Translations under genes and position numbers: made by a program
The notes under the pieces: model-generated
The model's input: only the letters and a program-made list of their open reading frames with translations
Told to the model about the DNA's origin: nothing
Database searches by the model: none
Shown: positions 6,236-15,405 of the stretch, one piece after another
Position numbering within the stretch: the first letter of the stretch is position 1
Layout: each line of letters starts with the position of its first letter
NCBI GenBank assembly: GCA_049297375.1
Contig: JBAQUF010000046.1
Location: 1 to 45,830, forward strand
DNA length: 45,830 bases
Direction: 5' to 3'
Origin: JAAZNV01 sp049297375
Lineage (GTDB): Bacteria > Patescibacteriota > WWE3 > UBA101185 > UBA10185

Positions 6236-9200
6236 TTTGTACCGCCTTTTCTATAGTTAAGGCACCGAACTTGTCTGATAGTCTCACATACACACGCTCA
6301 AATTCGTACCAAAACCATTTAAGTTTTGGATTTTTTTTAATAAGTCTTTTAATATGTCTCTCTGCGGAAAAGTAATAATTAAAATCATATTCTGAAGATA
6401 CCCGTTCCACATACTTTGTATAAATTCTCCAAACATAAGTTATATAATTTAAATTTCCCGAATTATCACTGCCTATGGCAAAATCAAGAAGATCCTGAAA
6501 CCTCTTATAGTATTCGGGACTTAAATCATATAGAGGGTTTGCAAGAGCTGTTTCGGTTAACTCTTCTTCAAAATCCGATACTTCATGAGCAATAAGTGGC
6601 TCTGGGGCTATATATGCTTTAGCTTCAACAACTTTATTTCTCAATTTTTGAAAACGCCATTTAATAGCCTGTGGATCGTTGTAGATTTTAATAAGGCTGG
6701 TGTTCGCAATATCTTTAGCAAATGGAAATTCCATATTTTTAAAAACATCTTGAAAGTATCCTTTACCAACAACTTTAATTGCTCTGTCCAATTCACTTAA
6801 ATTTTCTAATGCCTGTCTTTTGCTGTACTCCTCAATGTCCTTATCCTCTACAAAGGATTTTAGTATTGGAATTGCACCTTGTAGGTAGTTGCCTTTTTCA
6901 TTTTCCAGAGAAATAAAATGGGTAAAACTCCCTGGAATTAAATATCTGGCATCATTGTCTTTATCGGAGTACACACCATAAACAAAAGTTAGTTCACTTT
7001 CTTTTATATCCGTTACAATTTCTAAAATCGTCATGAGATCCTCAGTGAACGCAAAAACTAAAAAGTCTATAAATTTTTGGCGATATTCTGGTAATTTTTC
7101 TGGAAACAACTTCAATCCTAACCTCATAATTGCACCAAAATAGAAATGGACCGAACTTATTGTGTATGGTCCGGATTTACTTTCCGTATTTTGATATTTA
7201 ACTTTGAATTTTTTAGGATCAATCAGGTCAAGGTTACTTTCAATTGCGAGTTTCATTAACCTTTCTGTGTCTTCAGGCTGAATTACATCTTTAAGGTCGG
7301 ACTCGTTCCTTAGATAATAATCAAATACTTCAGGTTGATATTTTCCTTGACCTGGTTCAAGTAACCTCTTAAATTCCTCATATTTTTTAGTTTTGTTGCT
7401 CTCAAAAGGACTATTAGTAACTTGTGGAACAACCTTTGCAGGCTCCAGAAGAGAGTCCTTTATGGCTTTTTCATATAGAGAAATATCGTTGACCCTCCAT
7501 CTATAGTTCCTTAGAATCATTTCAAACACATGTTGCCCATCCTTAGGCAGTTTTAATATCTCATCATGTATACCTTTCAAGTTATTTTCACTCACTAACC
7601 AAACTAAAATTTCCTCATATGTGTCCCAAACCGCCCAAACATTCTCATCCTTTCCCATATTATTTTTTGCTGCCTTAATAAGTTCTTTCCAAAAGTCAGG
7701 GTCTGCTTCGGCAATCATCAGTGTTATTGATTCTATTAAGTACGATTTTTCAATATGGTAAACATTTCTTAGCTTTGCAATAGCAAATACTACCTGCTTA
7801 AGTAATGTAAGAGTGGGGGTAGCATCTGTTTGTAACGTTTTTTTTATGTTTTCAATGAGTCGTTGGTCACCTTTTTCATCCTCCCCATTGAAGATTGATT
7901 CTTTGTCAATTAACCGCTTTAAAAAATTTGTATCCTTTGAGGATTTTTCTAATAAATACTTGATCGCTTCAGGGGATGTGATTTCATAAAGTCCATGACG
8001 GGCATAAATATCCATACCTTGTTTTATGGCTTCTATGAGGTAATCTATCGTTTTAAAACTATTTGGTGCTGAATCATAACAAAATTGAATAAAGGCTTCT
8101 CTAACTAAGGAGTCCTTATTTATAAAATTTACGGAAAGCTCTTCAACCAGAACTGCATCCTTATAAAAGGTTAATGCTGATAAACAGTGTCGCTGTAAAA
8201 CTCCATTACCATCTTGGGATTTTGCATACTCAACCATTCTTGTTTTCCAGAAAGTCTTTTCTGCATTACTAAGTAAATCTGGTTGCTCTTCCAGTATATT
8301 TCCGATTATTGATATTACATTGCCTCTATTAGTGTATGTTTTTTCTGGCGTGTCTTGTTCTTCAATATCTTTTTTCAAGGATGTAAGTGCTGTTTTTGTA
8401 GCAATTTTACCTAAACCGGTTCTTGCCCAAACGGGAAACCAGATTCCTTTGGATCCATAGGTTTTATACACTAACTTGAATACTTTCAGTTTCGTTTCCT
8501 CTGACTCTAAAGGAACATTTGTAAGGTATTCAGCCAAGTCCTCAGTAAGAGACCTCTGATGTTTCTGCAAAAATTCTACACACCAACTCGTTATTGTATT
8601 TCGTTTGTTGCTTAAGAAGAGGAAGTATAATACTCCAAACCAGGATTGTTTAAGCATCGGAATACCTTTTTGCTTGAAAACAGCATATTTCTCATAATCT
8701 TCTATAATGCTTGAAGAACCTAATAACTTTTCGGCTACTAAGAACTCAGAAAGTCGGTGATGTTTCCAACCCACATATTTCTTTTTAGTTTTGTCATCGG
8801 TTAAAATTTCCATTAACCCTTTATCCGTCAAATATGCTTTCGTGAAGGGATATTTTTTATTTAGTAATATACTGTCAAATATGCTTTCTTCTATCTGATT
8901 GGCATGGATCAATTCATATATAAAGGCAAGTGGTATCAACTCTTTGAAGTTATTTCCATACAGTTTTTGAAACAAATAGGTATAAAAAACGGGTAGCTTA
9001 AATTCTAAATAATTTGTTTGTTCAAGGTATTCAATAAATATATCTAGATATGGTTTGTAGGATATAAGGCTGTTATACACATCCTTAAACCAAAAAGCTC
9101 TAAGTATCTCATTACTGAGGCTTTCTGAGACCCCCTTTTCTAAAAGGATACTTCTAATTTCCGAATTATCTAAATAATTTTCTTTCGTAAAAATTCCCAT
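6228..9200 (-). CDS. 990-aa NACHT/STAND-like helical-repeat protein lacking the NTPase
   Basis: A large all-helical protein. Residues 145-160 (WKHHRLSEFLVAEKLL) match the conserved F/W-x-H-x5-EF-x-A segment of the winged-helix region that follows the NTPase in NACHT-type STAND proteins, and residues 85-135 fit the preceding helices. The remaining 800 residues look like degenerate HEAT/TPR-type repeats, as in STAND sensor domains. No Walker A or B is present and nothing upstream encodes one: the start at 9200 has a good AGGA site and a TATAAT box (9234-9239). It is either a decayed NACHT protein or a sensor without NTPase. It heads an operon with two GN-motif proteins and is divergent to a type I R-M operon. 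Confidence 0.6.
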   Translation of the reverse strand: MGIFTKENYLDNSEIRSILLEKGVSESLSNEILRAFWFKDVYNSLISYKPYLDIFIEYLEQTNYLEFKLPVFYTYLFQKLYGNNFKELIPLAFIYELIHANQIEESIFDSILLNKKYPFTKAYLTDKGLMEILTDDKTKKKYVGWKHHRLSEFLVAEKLLGSSSIIEDYEKYAVFKQKGIPMLKQSWFGVLYFLFLSNKRNTITSWCVEFLQKHQRSLTEDLAEYLTNVPLESEETKLKVFKLVYKTYGSKGIWFPVWARTGLGKIATKTALTSLKKDIEEQDTPEKTYTNRGNVISIIGNILEEQPDLLSNAEKTFWKTRMVEYAKSQDGNGVLQRHCLSALTFYKDAVLVEELSVNFINKDSLVREAFIQFCYDSAPNSFKTIDYLIEAIKQGMDIYARHGLYEITSPEAIKYLLEKSSKDTNFLKRLIDKESIFNGEDEKGDQRLIENIKKTLQTDATPTLTLLKQVVFAIAKLRNVYHIEKSYLIESITLMIAEADPDFWKELIKAAKNNMGKDENVWAVWDTYEEILVWLVSENNLKGIHDEILKLPKDGQHVFEMILRNYRWRVNDISLYEKAIKDSLLEPAKVVPQVTNSPFESNKTKKYEEFKRLLEPGQGKYQPEVFDYYLRNESDLKDVIQPEDTERLMKLAIESNLDLIDPKKFKVKYQNTESKSGPYTISSVHFYFGAIMRLGLKLFPEKLPEYRQKFIDFLVFAFTEDLMTILEIVTDIKESELTFVYGVYSDKDNDARYLIPGSFTHFISLENEKGNYLQGAIPILKSFVEDKDIEEYSKRQALENLSELDRAIKVVGKGYFQDVFKNMEFPFAKDIANTSLIKIYNDPQAIKWRFQKLRNKVVEAKAYIAPEPLIAHEVSDFEEELTETALANPLYDLSPEYYKRFQDLLDFAIGSDNSGNLNYITYVWRIYTKYVERVSSEYDFNYYFSAERHIKRLIKKNPKLKWFWYEFERVYVRLSDKFGALTIEKAVQNE

Positions 9201-9233
9201 TTTTTCCTGACTTTAACTTGATGCTACAAGGAT

Positions 9234-9262
9234 ATTATACTAGCATTGACACGAGTTTACTA
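9234..9262 (-). promoter_or_regulatory. Promoter of the NACHT-like operon
   Basis: On the minus strand TATAAT (9234-9239) lies about 30 bases upstream of the 990-aa gene start. The best -35 at 17-base spacing is only TAGTAA (9257-9262). The rest of the gap to hsdM (to 9354) holds a weak plus-strand TAAAAT box and no ORF. Confidence 0.45.
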
Positions 9263-9354
9263 AGTGTGTCCTTGTAACAAGAGCCTTTATTGTAAACTGA
9301 GCATCCCCAAATGCATGGAAATCAGTTAAAATAGACTTATAAAGGTATATAAAT

Positions 9355-10821
9355 ATGTTTGAACAAGCTTTAAAAAATATAGATGATGCACTGCATAGAG
9401 ATGCCGGTTCTGCAACGGAACTGGATTACATAGAACAGACTTCCTGGATTCTGTTTCTTAAATACTTGAATGACCTCGAAAAAGATAAAGATACTGAGGC
9501 GAAGTTAGCAAATAGAAACTATCAACATATTCTTGATCCGAAGTATCGTTGGGACACATGGGCATGTCCTAGAAACCCAGACGGTACGATAAATCATAAC
9601 AAAGCCCTATCGGGTGACGATCTAAAAGATTTCGTAGATGGCGAGCTGTTTCCATATCTTAAAAAATTTAAATACTCCGCAGAAAACGCTGACACAATTG
9701 AGTATAAGGTAGGAGAAATCTTTAGCGAGTTGAAAAACAAAATCCAAACCGGTTACACACTACGAAGTATTTTGGATATTGTGGATAGTTTAGAGTTTAG
9801 AACTGACGCAGAAAAGCACGAGCTTTCCCATTTGTATGAAAGCAAACTGCAGAATATGGGTAATGCTGGTAGAAATGGTGGGGAGTATTACACGCCAAGA
9901 GCTTTAATTCGCACAGTAATTAAGGTTGTAGATCCAAAAATAGGGCAAACAATTTACGACGGTGCCTTAGGATCAGCTGGATTTCTAGTAGAATCCTTTA
10001 ATTATCTTACACAAGAAAAAGAAAAACTTTCACCTAAAGATTGGGAAACGCTTCAAAAGAAAACGTTTTATGGTAAGGAAATTAAATCTCTCGCATACAT
10101 TATTGGTGTAATGAACATGATTCTGCATGGAATTGAAGCTCCAAACATTATTCATACAAATACTCTAGCTCAAAATATCTCTGACATCCAGGAAAAGGAT
10201 CGTTACGACATTGTTCTTACAAACCCACCTTTTGGTGCTGGTATTAGAAAAGAAATTCAACAAAACTTTCCTATTAAAACAGGTGAAACAGCCTATCTAT
10301 TTTTACAGCATTTTATAAAAATTCTTAAAGCCGGTGGTAAGGCGGGTTTAGTTATTAAGAATACATTTCTTTCAAACACCGACAATGCGTCTGTATCATT
10401 AAGGAAACACTTACTTGAGACATGCAACCTCCATACAGTTCTTGATTTACCTGGTGGTGTATTTACCGGAGCTGGCGTTAAAACGGTAATTCTATTTTTT
10501 GATAAAGGTGTTTCTACTAAAAAAATATGGTTTTATCAATTAAATTTGGATAGAAACCTAGGGAAAACTAATTCTTTAAATGAAAAAGATCTAAATGATT
10601 TTGTAGAGTTACAAAAGACAAAAGCTGCTACTAAGAACTCTTGGTCAATAGATATTAAGGATATTAACCAAAAAACCTTTGATCTGTCTGTAAAAAATCC
10701 TAATGTTGAGGAAGCTGTAGCCTTGCGGGAACCTCTGGACATAATCAATTCTATTAGAGATCTTGATAAACAGAGTAATGAAATTTTGAATATACTATAC
10801 GAAAGAATCAATGAAAAGTAA
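9355..10821 (+). CDS. hsdM: Type I restriction-modification, DNA methyltransferase subunit
   Basis: A 488-aa N6-adenine methyltransferase of type I systems. Residues 1-140 form the HsdM N-terminal helical domain. The S-adenosylmethionine loop is YDGALGSAGFL (about 201-211) and the catalytic motif IV is NPPF at 290-293; GGEYYTPR (175-182) is the usual HsdM signature before motif I. With HsdS it methylates the host's recognition site and with HsdR it restricts unmodified DNA. AAAGG lies about 10 bases upstream of the ATG. It overlaps hsdS by 11 bases, so the complex is made from one mRNA. All key motifs look intact. Confidence 0.95.
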   Translation: MFEQALKNIDDALHRDAGSATELDYIEQTSWILFLKYLNDLEKDKDTEAKLANRNYQHILDPKYRWDTWACPRNPDGTINHNKALSGDDLKDFVDGELFPYLKKFKYSAENADTIEYKVGEIFSELKNKIQTGYTLRSILDIVDSLEFRTDAEKHELSHLYESKLQNMGNAGRNGGEYYTPRALIRTVIKVVDPKIGQTIYDGALGSAGFLVESFNYLTQEKEKLSPKDWETLQKKTFYGKEIKSLAYIIGVMNMILHGIEAPNIIHTNTLAQNISDIQEKDRYDIVLTNPPFGAGIRKEIQQNFPIKTGETAYLFLQHFIKILKAGGKAGLVIKNTFLSNTDNASVSLRKHLLETCNLHTVLDLPGGVFTGAGVKTVILFFDKGVSTKKIWFYQLNLDRNLGKTNSLNEKDLNDFVELQKTKAATKNSWSIDIKDINQKTFDLSVKNPNVEEAVALREPLDIINSIRDLDKQSNEILNILYERINEK

Positions 10822-12001
10822 TTGGGAAATAAAAAAGCTTTCCGATGTATGTACAATAGTAAATGGCGGTACACCAGACACTGCAGTAAAACGATATTGG
10901 GGAGATCCACTTTTATGGATTACACCCAAGGACATGGGAAAATCAGAGCAAATCTTTGTGGATGATACTGCAAGAAAAATAACTATGGAGGGTCTAAAGA
11001 ATTCTTCCGCCAAATTATTACCAGTAAATTCCGTTATATTATCTTCACGGGCACCAATAGGTCATCTTGCGATCAACACCAAAGAAATTGCTACAAATCA
11101 AGGATGCAAAGGGCTGGTTCCACATAAGGAGCTTGATACTTTTTATCTTTATTACTTTTTGAAAAATTCAGTAGGGTTGTTGAATGAGTTGGGTAGTGGC
11201 ACTACTTTTAAAGAACTTTCTGGTACTAAATTATCTACTGTAGAAATTCCTTTACCAGATAGAGCAGAACAACTGAGAATTGTTACAAAAGTTGGAGAGA
11301 TTTTTGAAAATGCTGACAAGGAAAAAAGAATCGCAGAAATAAATTTAGAAAACATAAAAGAACTTTACCGCAATTACTCACAAACTGTATTTGAGCATAC
11401 CGGTGACAATTGGGAAACTAAGAGATTAAAAGAAGTGTGTGAAAAAATTACAGACGGGACACATCAGACCCCGAGTTATTATGAGAACGGTTATATTTTT
11501 CTCTCATCTAGAAACGTAACCAGTGGCAAAGTAAATTGGGATAATGTTAAATATATTGATGAAAAGCAACATACCGAAATGCACAAACGAGTTTCACCAA
11601 GGATCGGAGATATATTACTAGCCAAAAACGGCACTACAGGTGTAGGAGCTCTTGTAGATAGAGATGTTAGCTTTGATATATACGTAAGTCTTGCCCTACT
11701 AAGAGTTACAAATGATATAACTCCAGAATATCTTTTGTATTTTGTAAATTCTCCCTTTGCAAAAAAGCAATTTAATAAAAGACTAAAAGGTTCGGGAGTA
11801 CCGAATCTTCATTTACAAGAAATAAAAGAGGTCGTAATTTCTTTTCCTAAGTCAAAGCAAGAACAAAATACCACTGTTTTAAGATTAAAGGGGTTTTTAG
11901 AACAAAAACAAAGTCTAGAGAGGATTTATCAACAAAAGATACAACATTTAGAAGAACTTAAAAAATCAGTACTTAATAAAGCCTTTATTGGAGAGCTATA
12001 A
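10811..12001 (+). CDS. hsdS: Type I restriction-modification, specificity subunit
   Basis: A 396-aa HsdS with the standard two half-repeats. The first target-recognition domain starts at NWEIKKLSDVCTIVNGGTP and the second at about residue 198 with NWETKRLKEVCEKITDG. Each is followed by a long helix (about 155-195 and 355-390), which form the paired coiled coil that sets the distance between the two half-sites. The second half ends in KKSVLNKAFIGEL, a typical C-terminus. The two domains differ, so the recognised site should be bipartite and asymmetric. It overlaps hsdM by 11 bases. Confidence 0.95.
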   Translation: MKSNWEIKKLSDVCTIVNGGTPDTAVKRYWGDPLLWITPKDMGKSEQIFVDDTARKITMEGLKNSSAKLLPVNSVILSSRAPIGHLAINTKEIATNQGCKGLVPHKELDTFYLYYFLKNSVGLLNELGSGTTFKELSGTKLSTVEIPLPDRAEQLRIVTKVGEIFENADKEKRIAEINLENIKELYRNYSQTVFEHTGDNWETKRLKEVCEKITDGTHQTPSYYENGYIFLSSRNVTSGKVNWDNVKYIDEKQHTEMHKRVSPRIGDILLAKNGTTGVGALVDRDVSFDIYVSLALLRVTNDITPEYLLYFVNSPFAKKQFNKRLKGSGVPNLHLQEIKEVVISFPKSKQEQNTTVLRLKGFLEQKQSLERIYQQKIQHLEELKKSVLNKAFIGEL

Positions 12002-12008
12002 TAAATAT

Positions 12009-14318
12009 ATGAATGAAGCCGAAACAAGAGCCGAATACATTGATCCAAAACTTGTTGAAAGTGGCTGGGGAGTAGTAGAAGACTCCAGGATACTAAGAGA
12101 ATACAGGTTTACAGATGGTAGAATTCAGGTTGGTGGCACAAGAGCAAAGCCGGAAATTGCAGACTACATACTGCAATATAAAAATATAAAACTTGCCGTA
12201 ATTGAGGCAAAACAGTTAGATTTACCTCCAACTGAGGGTGTTACCCAAGCTAAAATATACGCACATAAACTTTGTATTGATTACACCTATTCCACTAACG
12301 GTAAAAGAATCTATCAAGTATGTATGAAAACGGGTAAGGAGGAGTATATAGATAAGTATCCGACTCCGGAAGAACTATGGAATGCAACATTTTCTGATCA
12401 GAATGATTGGAAAGAAAAGTTCAACGGCGTTCCCTTTGAAAATGTTAACGGTACTAAAAGTCTTCGCTATTACCAGGAAATTGCAGTTAATAGAACAATG
12501 GATTCAATCGCTGAGAACAAACAGAGAATTCTTTTAACATTAGCTACTGGTACTGGTAAAACTTTTATCGCTTTTCAAATAGCTTGGAAGTTATTTAAAA
12601 CACGATGGAATTTAAAAAGAGATGGTGCAAGACAACCAAGAATCCTATTCCTAGCAGATAGAAACATATTAGCTGACCAGGCATATAACGCTTTTTCTGC
12701 ATTCCAAGAAGACGCCTTAATTCGTATATCACCTTTAGATATTAGAAAAAAGGGCACAGTACCGACAAATGGGAGTGTGTTTTTCACTATTTTCCAAACA
12801 TTTATGAGTGGTCCTAATAACACCCCGTACTATGGTGACTATCCCAAGGATTTCTTTGACTTTATTATTATTGATGAATGTCACCGTGGTGGTGCAAATG
12901 ATGAGAGTAACTGGCGAGATATTATGGAATACTTTTCTCCCGCAGTTCAGTTAGGCTTAACGGCAACTCCAAAGAGGAAAGATAATGTGGATACTTACAG
13001 ATATTTCGGAGAAACTGTATACACCTACTCACTTAAAGAGGGAATTCAGGATGGTTTTTTAACCCCATTTAAAGTAAAAAGGGTAAAGACTACCATGGAT
13101 GATTATGTTTATACGGCTGACGATGATGTTGTTGAGGGTGAAGTTGAGCAAGGAAAAGTATATGTAGAATCTGATTTCAACAGAATTATTGAAATAATGG
13201 AGCGTGAAAAAAAGAGAGTCGCTGTCTTGTTAGACGAAATAGACCAGAAAGATAAAACAATTGTATTTTGTGCTTCCCAGGCTCACGCACTTGCAATCAG
13301 AGATCTAATCAACCAGATGAAAGATAGTAAAGATCCTAACTATTGTGTTCGTGTAACAGCAAATGACGGTTTGAGAGGTGAACAGTATCTTAGGGAATTC
13401 CAGGACAACGAAAAAACTATACCAACAATACTTACTACTTCACAGAAACTATCCACTGGCGTTGATGCTAGAAATATACGAAACATAGTCCTTATGAGAC
13501 CTATCAACTCAATGATTGAGTTTAAACAGATTGTAGGGCGTGGTACGAGGTTATTTGAGGGTAAAGAGTACTTCACTATAGTTGATTTTGTTGATGCCTC
13601 TCAAAAGTTTTCTGATACAGAGTGGGATGGGGAACCTATTGATGAGTATATTCCACCTGAAAATAAAACACCTAAAGTGCATGATGGTCCTACAGATATT
13701 ATCTATGAACCTACTCCAACGGAACCTAAAGAACCGAAAAAAATGGTTAGAATAAAACTTAGAGATGGTAAGGAAAGAAAAATCCAACACATGGTTTCAA
13801 CTTCATTTTGGAGTTCTGACGGAAAGCCTATCTCATCCGAGGAATTCATAAAGAGCATCTATGGTAAATTACCGGACTTTTTTAAAGACGAGCGGGAGTT
13901 AAGAAAAATATGGTCCAGTCCTGATACAAGAAAAGCGTTTCTAAATAAGTTAGCTGAAAACGGTTACGGTGTGGACGAGCTTACTTCTCTACAGAAATTA
14001 GTGGACGCAGAAAACAGCGATTTATTTGATGTGCTTTCCTACATATCATTTGCAATTGAACCATTGGAGAGATTGGAAAGAGCAAATAATAGTAAACCTG
14101 TTGCTTTTAAGAATTTGGATATAGACCAAAAGGAATTTTTGGAATTTGTACTTTCAAAGTATGTTGAAAATGGATTTGAAGAGCTTGATGAAGAGAAGTT
14201 ACCTGTGTTACTAAATCTCAAATACCAAGCAATCGCAGATGCAGTGAAAATACTTGGCGGTGTTGAGAGAATAAGAGACACATTCCTTGGATTCCAAAAG
14301 TGCCTTTACTCTGTCTAA
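12009..14318 (+). CDS. hsdR: Type I restriction-modification, endonuclease/translocase subunit
   Basis: A 769-aa restriction subunit. The start at ATG 12009 gives MNEAETRAEYIDP, the classic HsdR N-terminus; an in-frame TTG at 11988 would overlap hsdS but lacks a ribosome site. The PD-(D/E)XK nuclease is at about residues 50-70 (D in EIADYIL, then VIEAKQ). The SF2 translocase has Walker A ATGTGKT (about 179-185), DECHRGG (motif II), LTATPKR (motif III) and QIVGRGTRL (motif VI). It would pump and cut unmethylated DNA. It is the third gene of the hsdMSR operon, and two further genes follow closely. Confidence 0.95.
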   Translation: MNEAETRAEYIDPKLVESGWGVVEDSRILREYRFTDGRIQVGGTRAKPEIADYILQYKNIKLAVIEAKQLDLPPTEGVTQAKIYAHKLCIDYTYSTNGKRIYQVCMKTGKEEYIDKYPTPEELWNATFSDQNDWKEKFNGVPFENVNGTKSLRYYQEIAVNRTMDSIAENKQRILLTLATGTGKTFIAFQIAWKLFKTRWNLKRDGARQPRILFLADRNILADQAYNAFSAFQEDALIRISPLDIRKKGTVPTNGSVFFTIFQTFMSGPNNTPYYGDYPKDFFDFIIIDECHRGGANDESNWRDIMEYFSPAVQLGLTATPKRKDNVDTYRYFGETVYTYSLKEGIQDGFLTPFKVKRVKTTMDDYVYTADDDVVEGEVEQGKVYVESDFNRIIEIMEREKKRVAVLLDEIDQKDKTIVFCASQAHALAIRDLINQMKDSKDPNYCVRVTANDGLRGEQYLREFQDNEKTIPTILTTSQKLSTGVDARNIRNIVLMRPINSMIEFKQIVGRGTRLFEGKEYFTIVDFVDASQKFSDTEWDGEPIDEYIPPENKTPKVHDGPTDIIYEPTPTEPKEPKKMVRIKLRDGKERKIQHMVSTSFWSSDGKPISSEEFIKSIYGKLPDFFKDERELRKIWSSPDTRKAFLNKLAENGYGVDELTSLQKLVDAENSDLFDVLSYISFAIEPLERLERANNSKPVAFKNLDIDQKEFLEFVLSKYVENGFEELDEEKLPVLLNLKYQAIADAVKILGGVERIRDTFLGFQKCLYSV

Positions 14319-14324
14319 CTAGCT

Positions 14325-15405
14325 GTGACAAAATATCTAAAAGATAAACAATACTATTACGATGACTACGATCGTTCCACTATTGAAGAATGTAAGGCTC
14401 ATTTAGAAAGACTTGCAGGTAACCCTAATCCCAAAAAGGAATTAACAGAGGATCAAAAAACTATTCTGAAGTGGCTATCCGTATGGGCAGAATTACACAT
14501 CTATTTTATTAAGGGCGAAAGGTATAAAAATAGAGAGAGTGCCGTAGAGGAACAGTTCCGCAGTGACGCCAGAAAAGATAATACTTTGGAACGAGTGTCT
14601 ATTCCGTTGGGAATTAAGTGTAAGGACTGTAATACAAGAATGGAATTTACTCAAAAAGATTTAGATGTGTATGACGAAACCAAAGTTCTTATTATGTTTA
14701 ATTGTCCGAAATGTGGTAAAGGGAGGGCATTTTATAACAATGGAGAAGAGTGGAAAATACAAACCACCAAATTGTTCAAAGTGTGGTTCTCAATATAATT
14801 TCTCAAACAGCAGAATCAAAAACAAGATAATTACAACTTTTACATGTCCTAAATGCAGTAACAAGGAAGAAATGGTATTAGATCTGGATGAAAAGTATGT
14901 ACCGGCTCCTGTTGAGCCAATAACTGAGGAGGACAAGCAAAAATACTTAATGAGTTCTGTAGAGGGTAACGCTTACATTGATAGTTGTTATAAACTCACT
15001 GATGCAACGGACGCTCTTAAAGACGAGCAGGAAAGGGAAGAACATAAGGAGTTGTACGACAAGGTTGCTAAGATTAGTCGCCTGAAAATTGCAGACGTTG
15101 AAAAGCTGTTGATTGATGTGGCAACTAAGAACGATTACGCCAAGTTTCAGTTTGGCAAACCTGATATTGGTAGGTACTTTATTGTTGAGTTTAATGCTGA
15201 GGATATAAAACCCAGCCGTGAGGAATATGATTCAAAACATAATTTACAAAAGGTTTGCGAAAAAGCACTTAAAGATACTAACTGGAGGGTTATGAGCGAT
15301 GGTGTTAGTTACAGAGCCGGATATTTAACCGGTAGGGTAAGGTGCTACGAAAAAGAAGAAGATATTTTGGAACTTATAAAACATGCAAAAAATAGGCAGA
15401 AATGA
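14325..15405 (+). pseudogene. Frameshifted double zinc-ribbon protein, R-M operon
   Basis: Two overlapping ORFs in adjacent frames are clearly one gene. Frame 1 (GTG start at 14325) carries CKDC...CPKC and then runs into a meaningless tail ending at 14798. The +1 frame continues directly with CSKC...CPKC and ends at 15405. The shift lies at the run AAAA (14754-14757): removing one A restores W-K-Y-K-P-P-N-C-S-K-C and a 359-aa protein with two tandem zinc ribbons (about residues 95-170) and a charged helical C-terminus. It starts 6 bases after hsdR and overlaps the SEC-C gene by 23 bases. It could be a true mutation, a sequencing error or programmed +1 frameshifting. Function unknown. Confidence 0.7.

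Noticed and set aside
4299..9200. A known NAD- or ADP-ribose-based defence system spanning the DraG gene and the NACHT-like operon
   Set aside because: The two operons are convergent with separate promoters, and no ADP-ribosyltransferase, SIR2 or TIR domain is visible in either.
10536..11013. Minus-strand ORFs over hsdM/hsdS
   Set aside because: Shadows of strongly conserved type I R-M genes.
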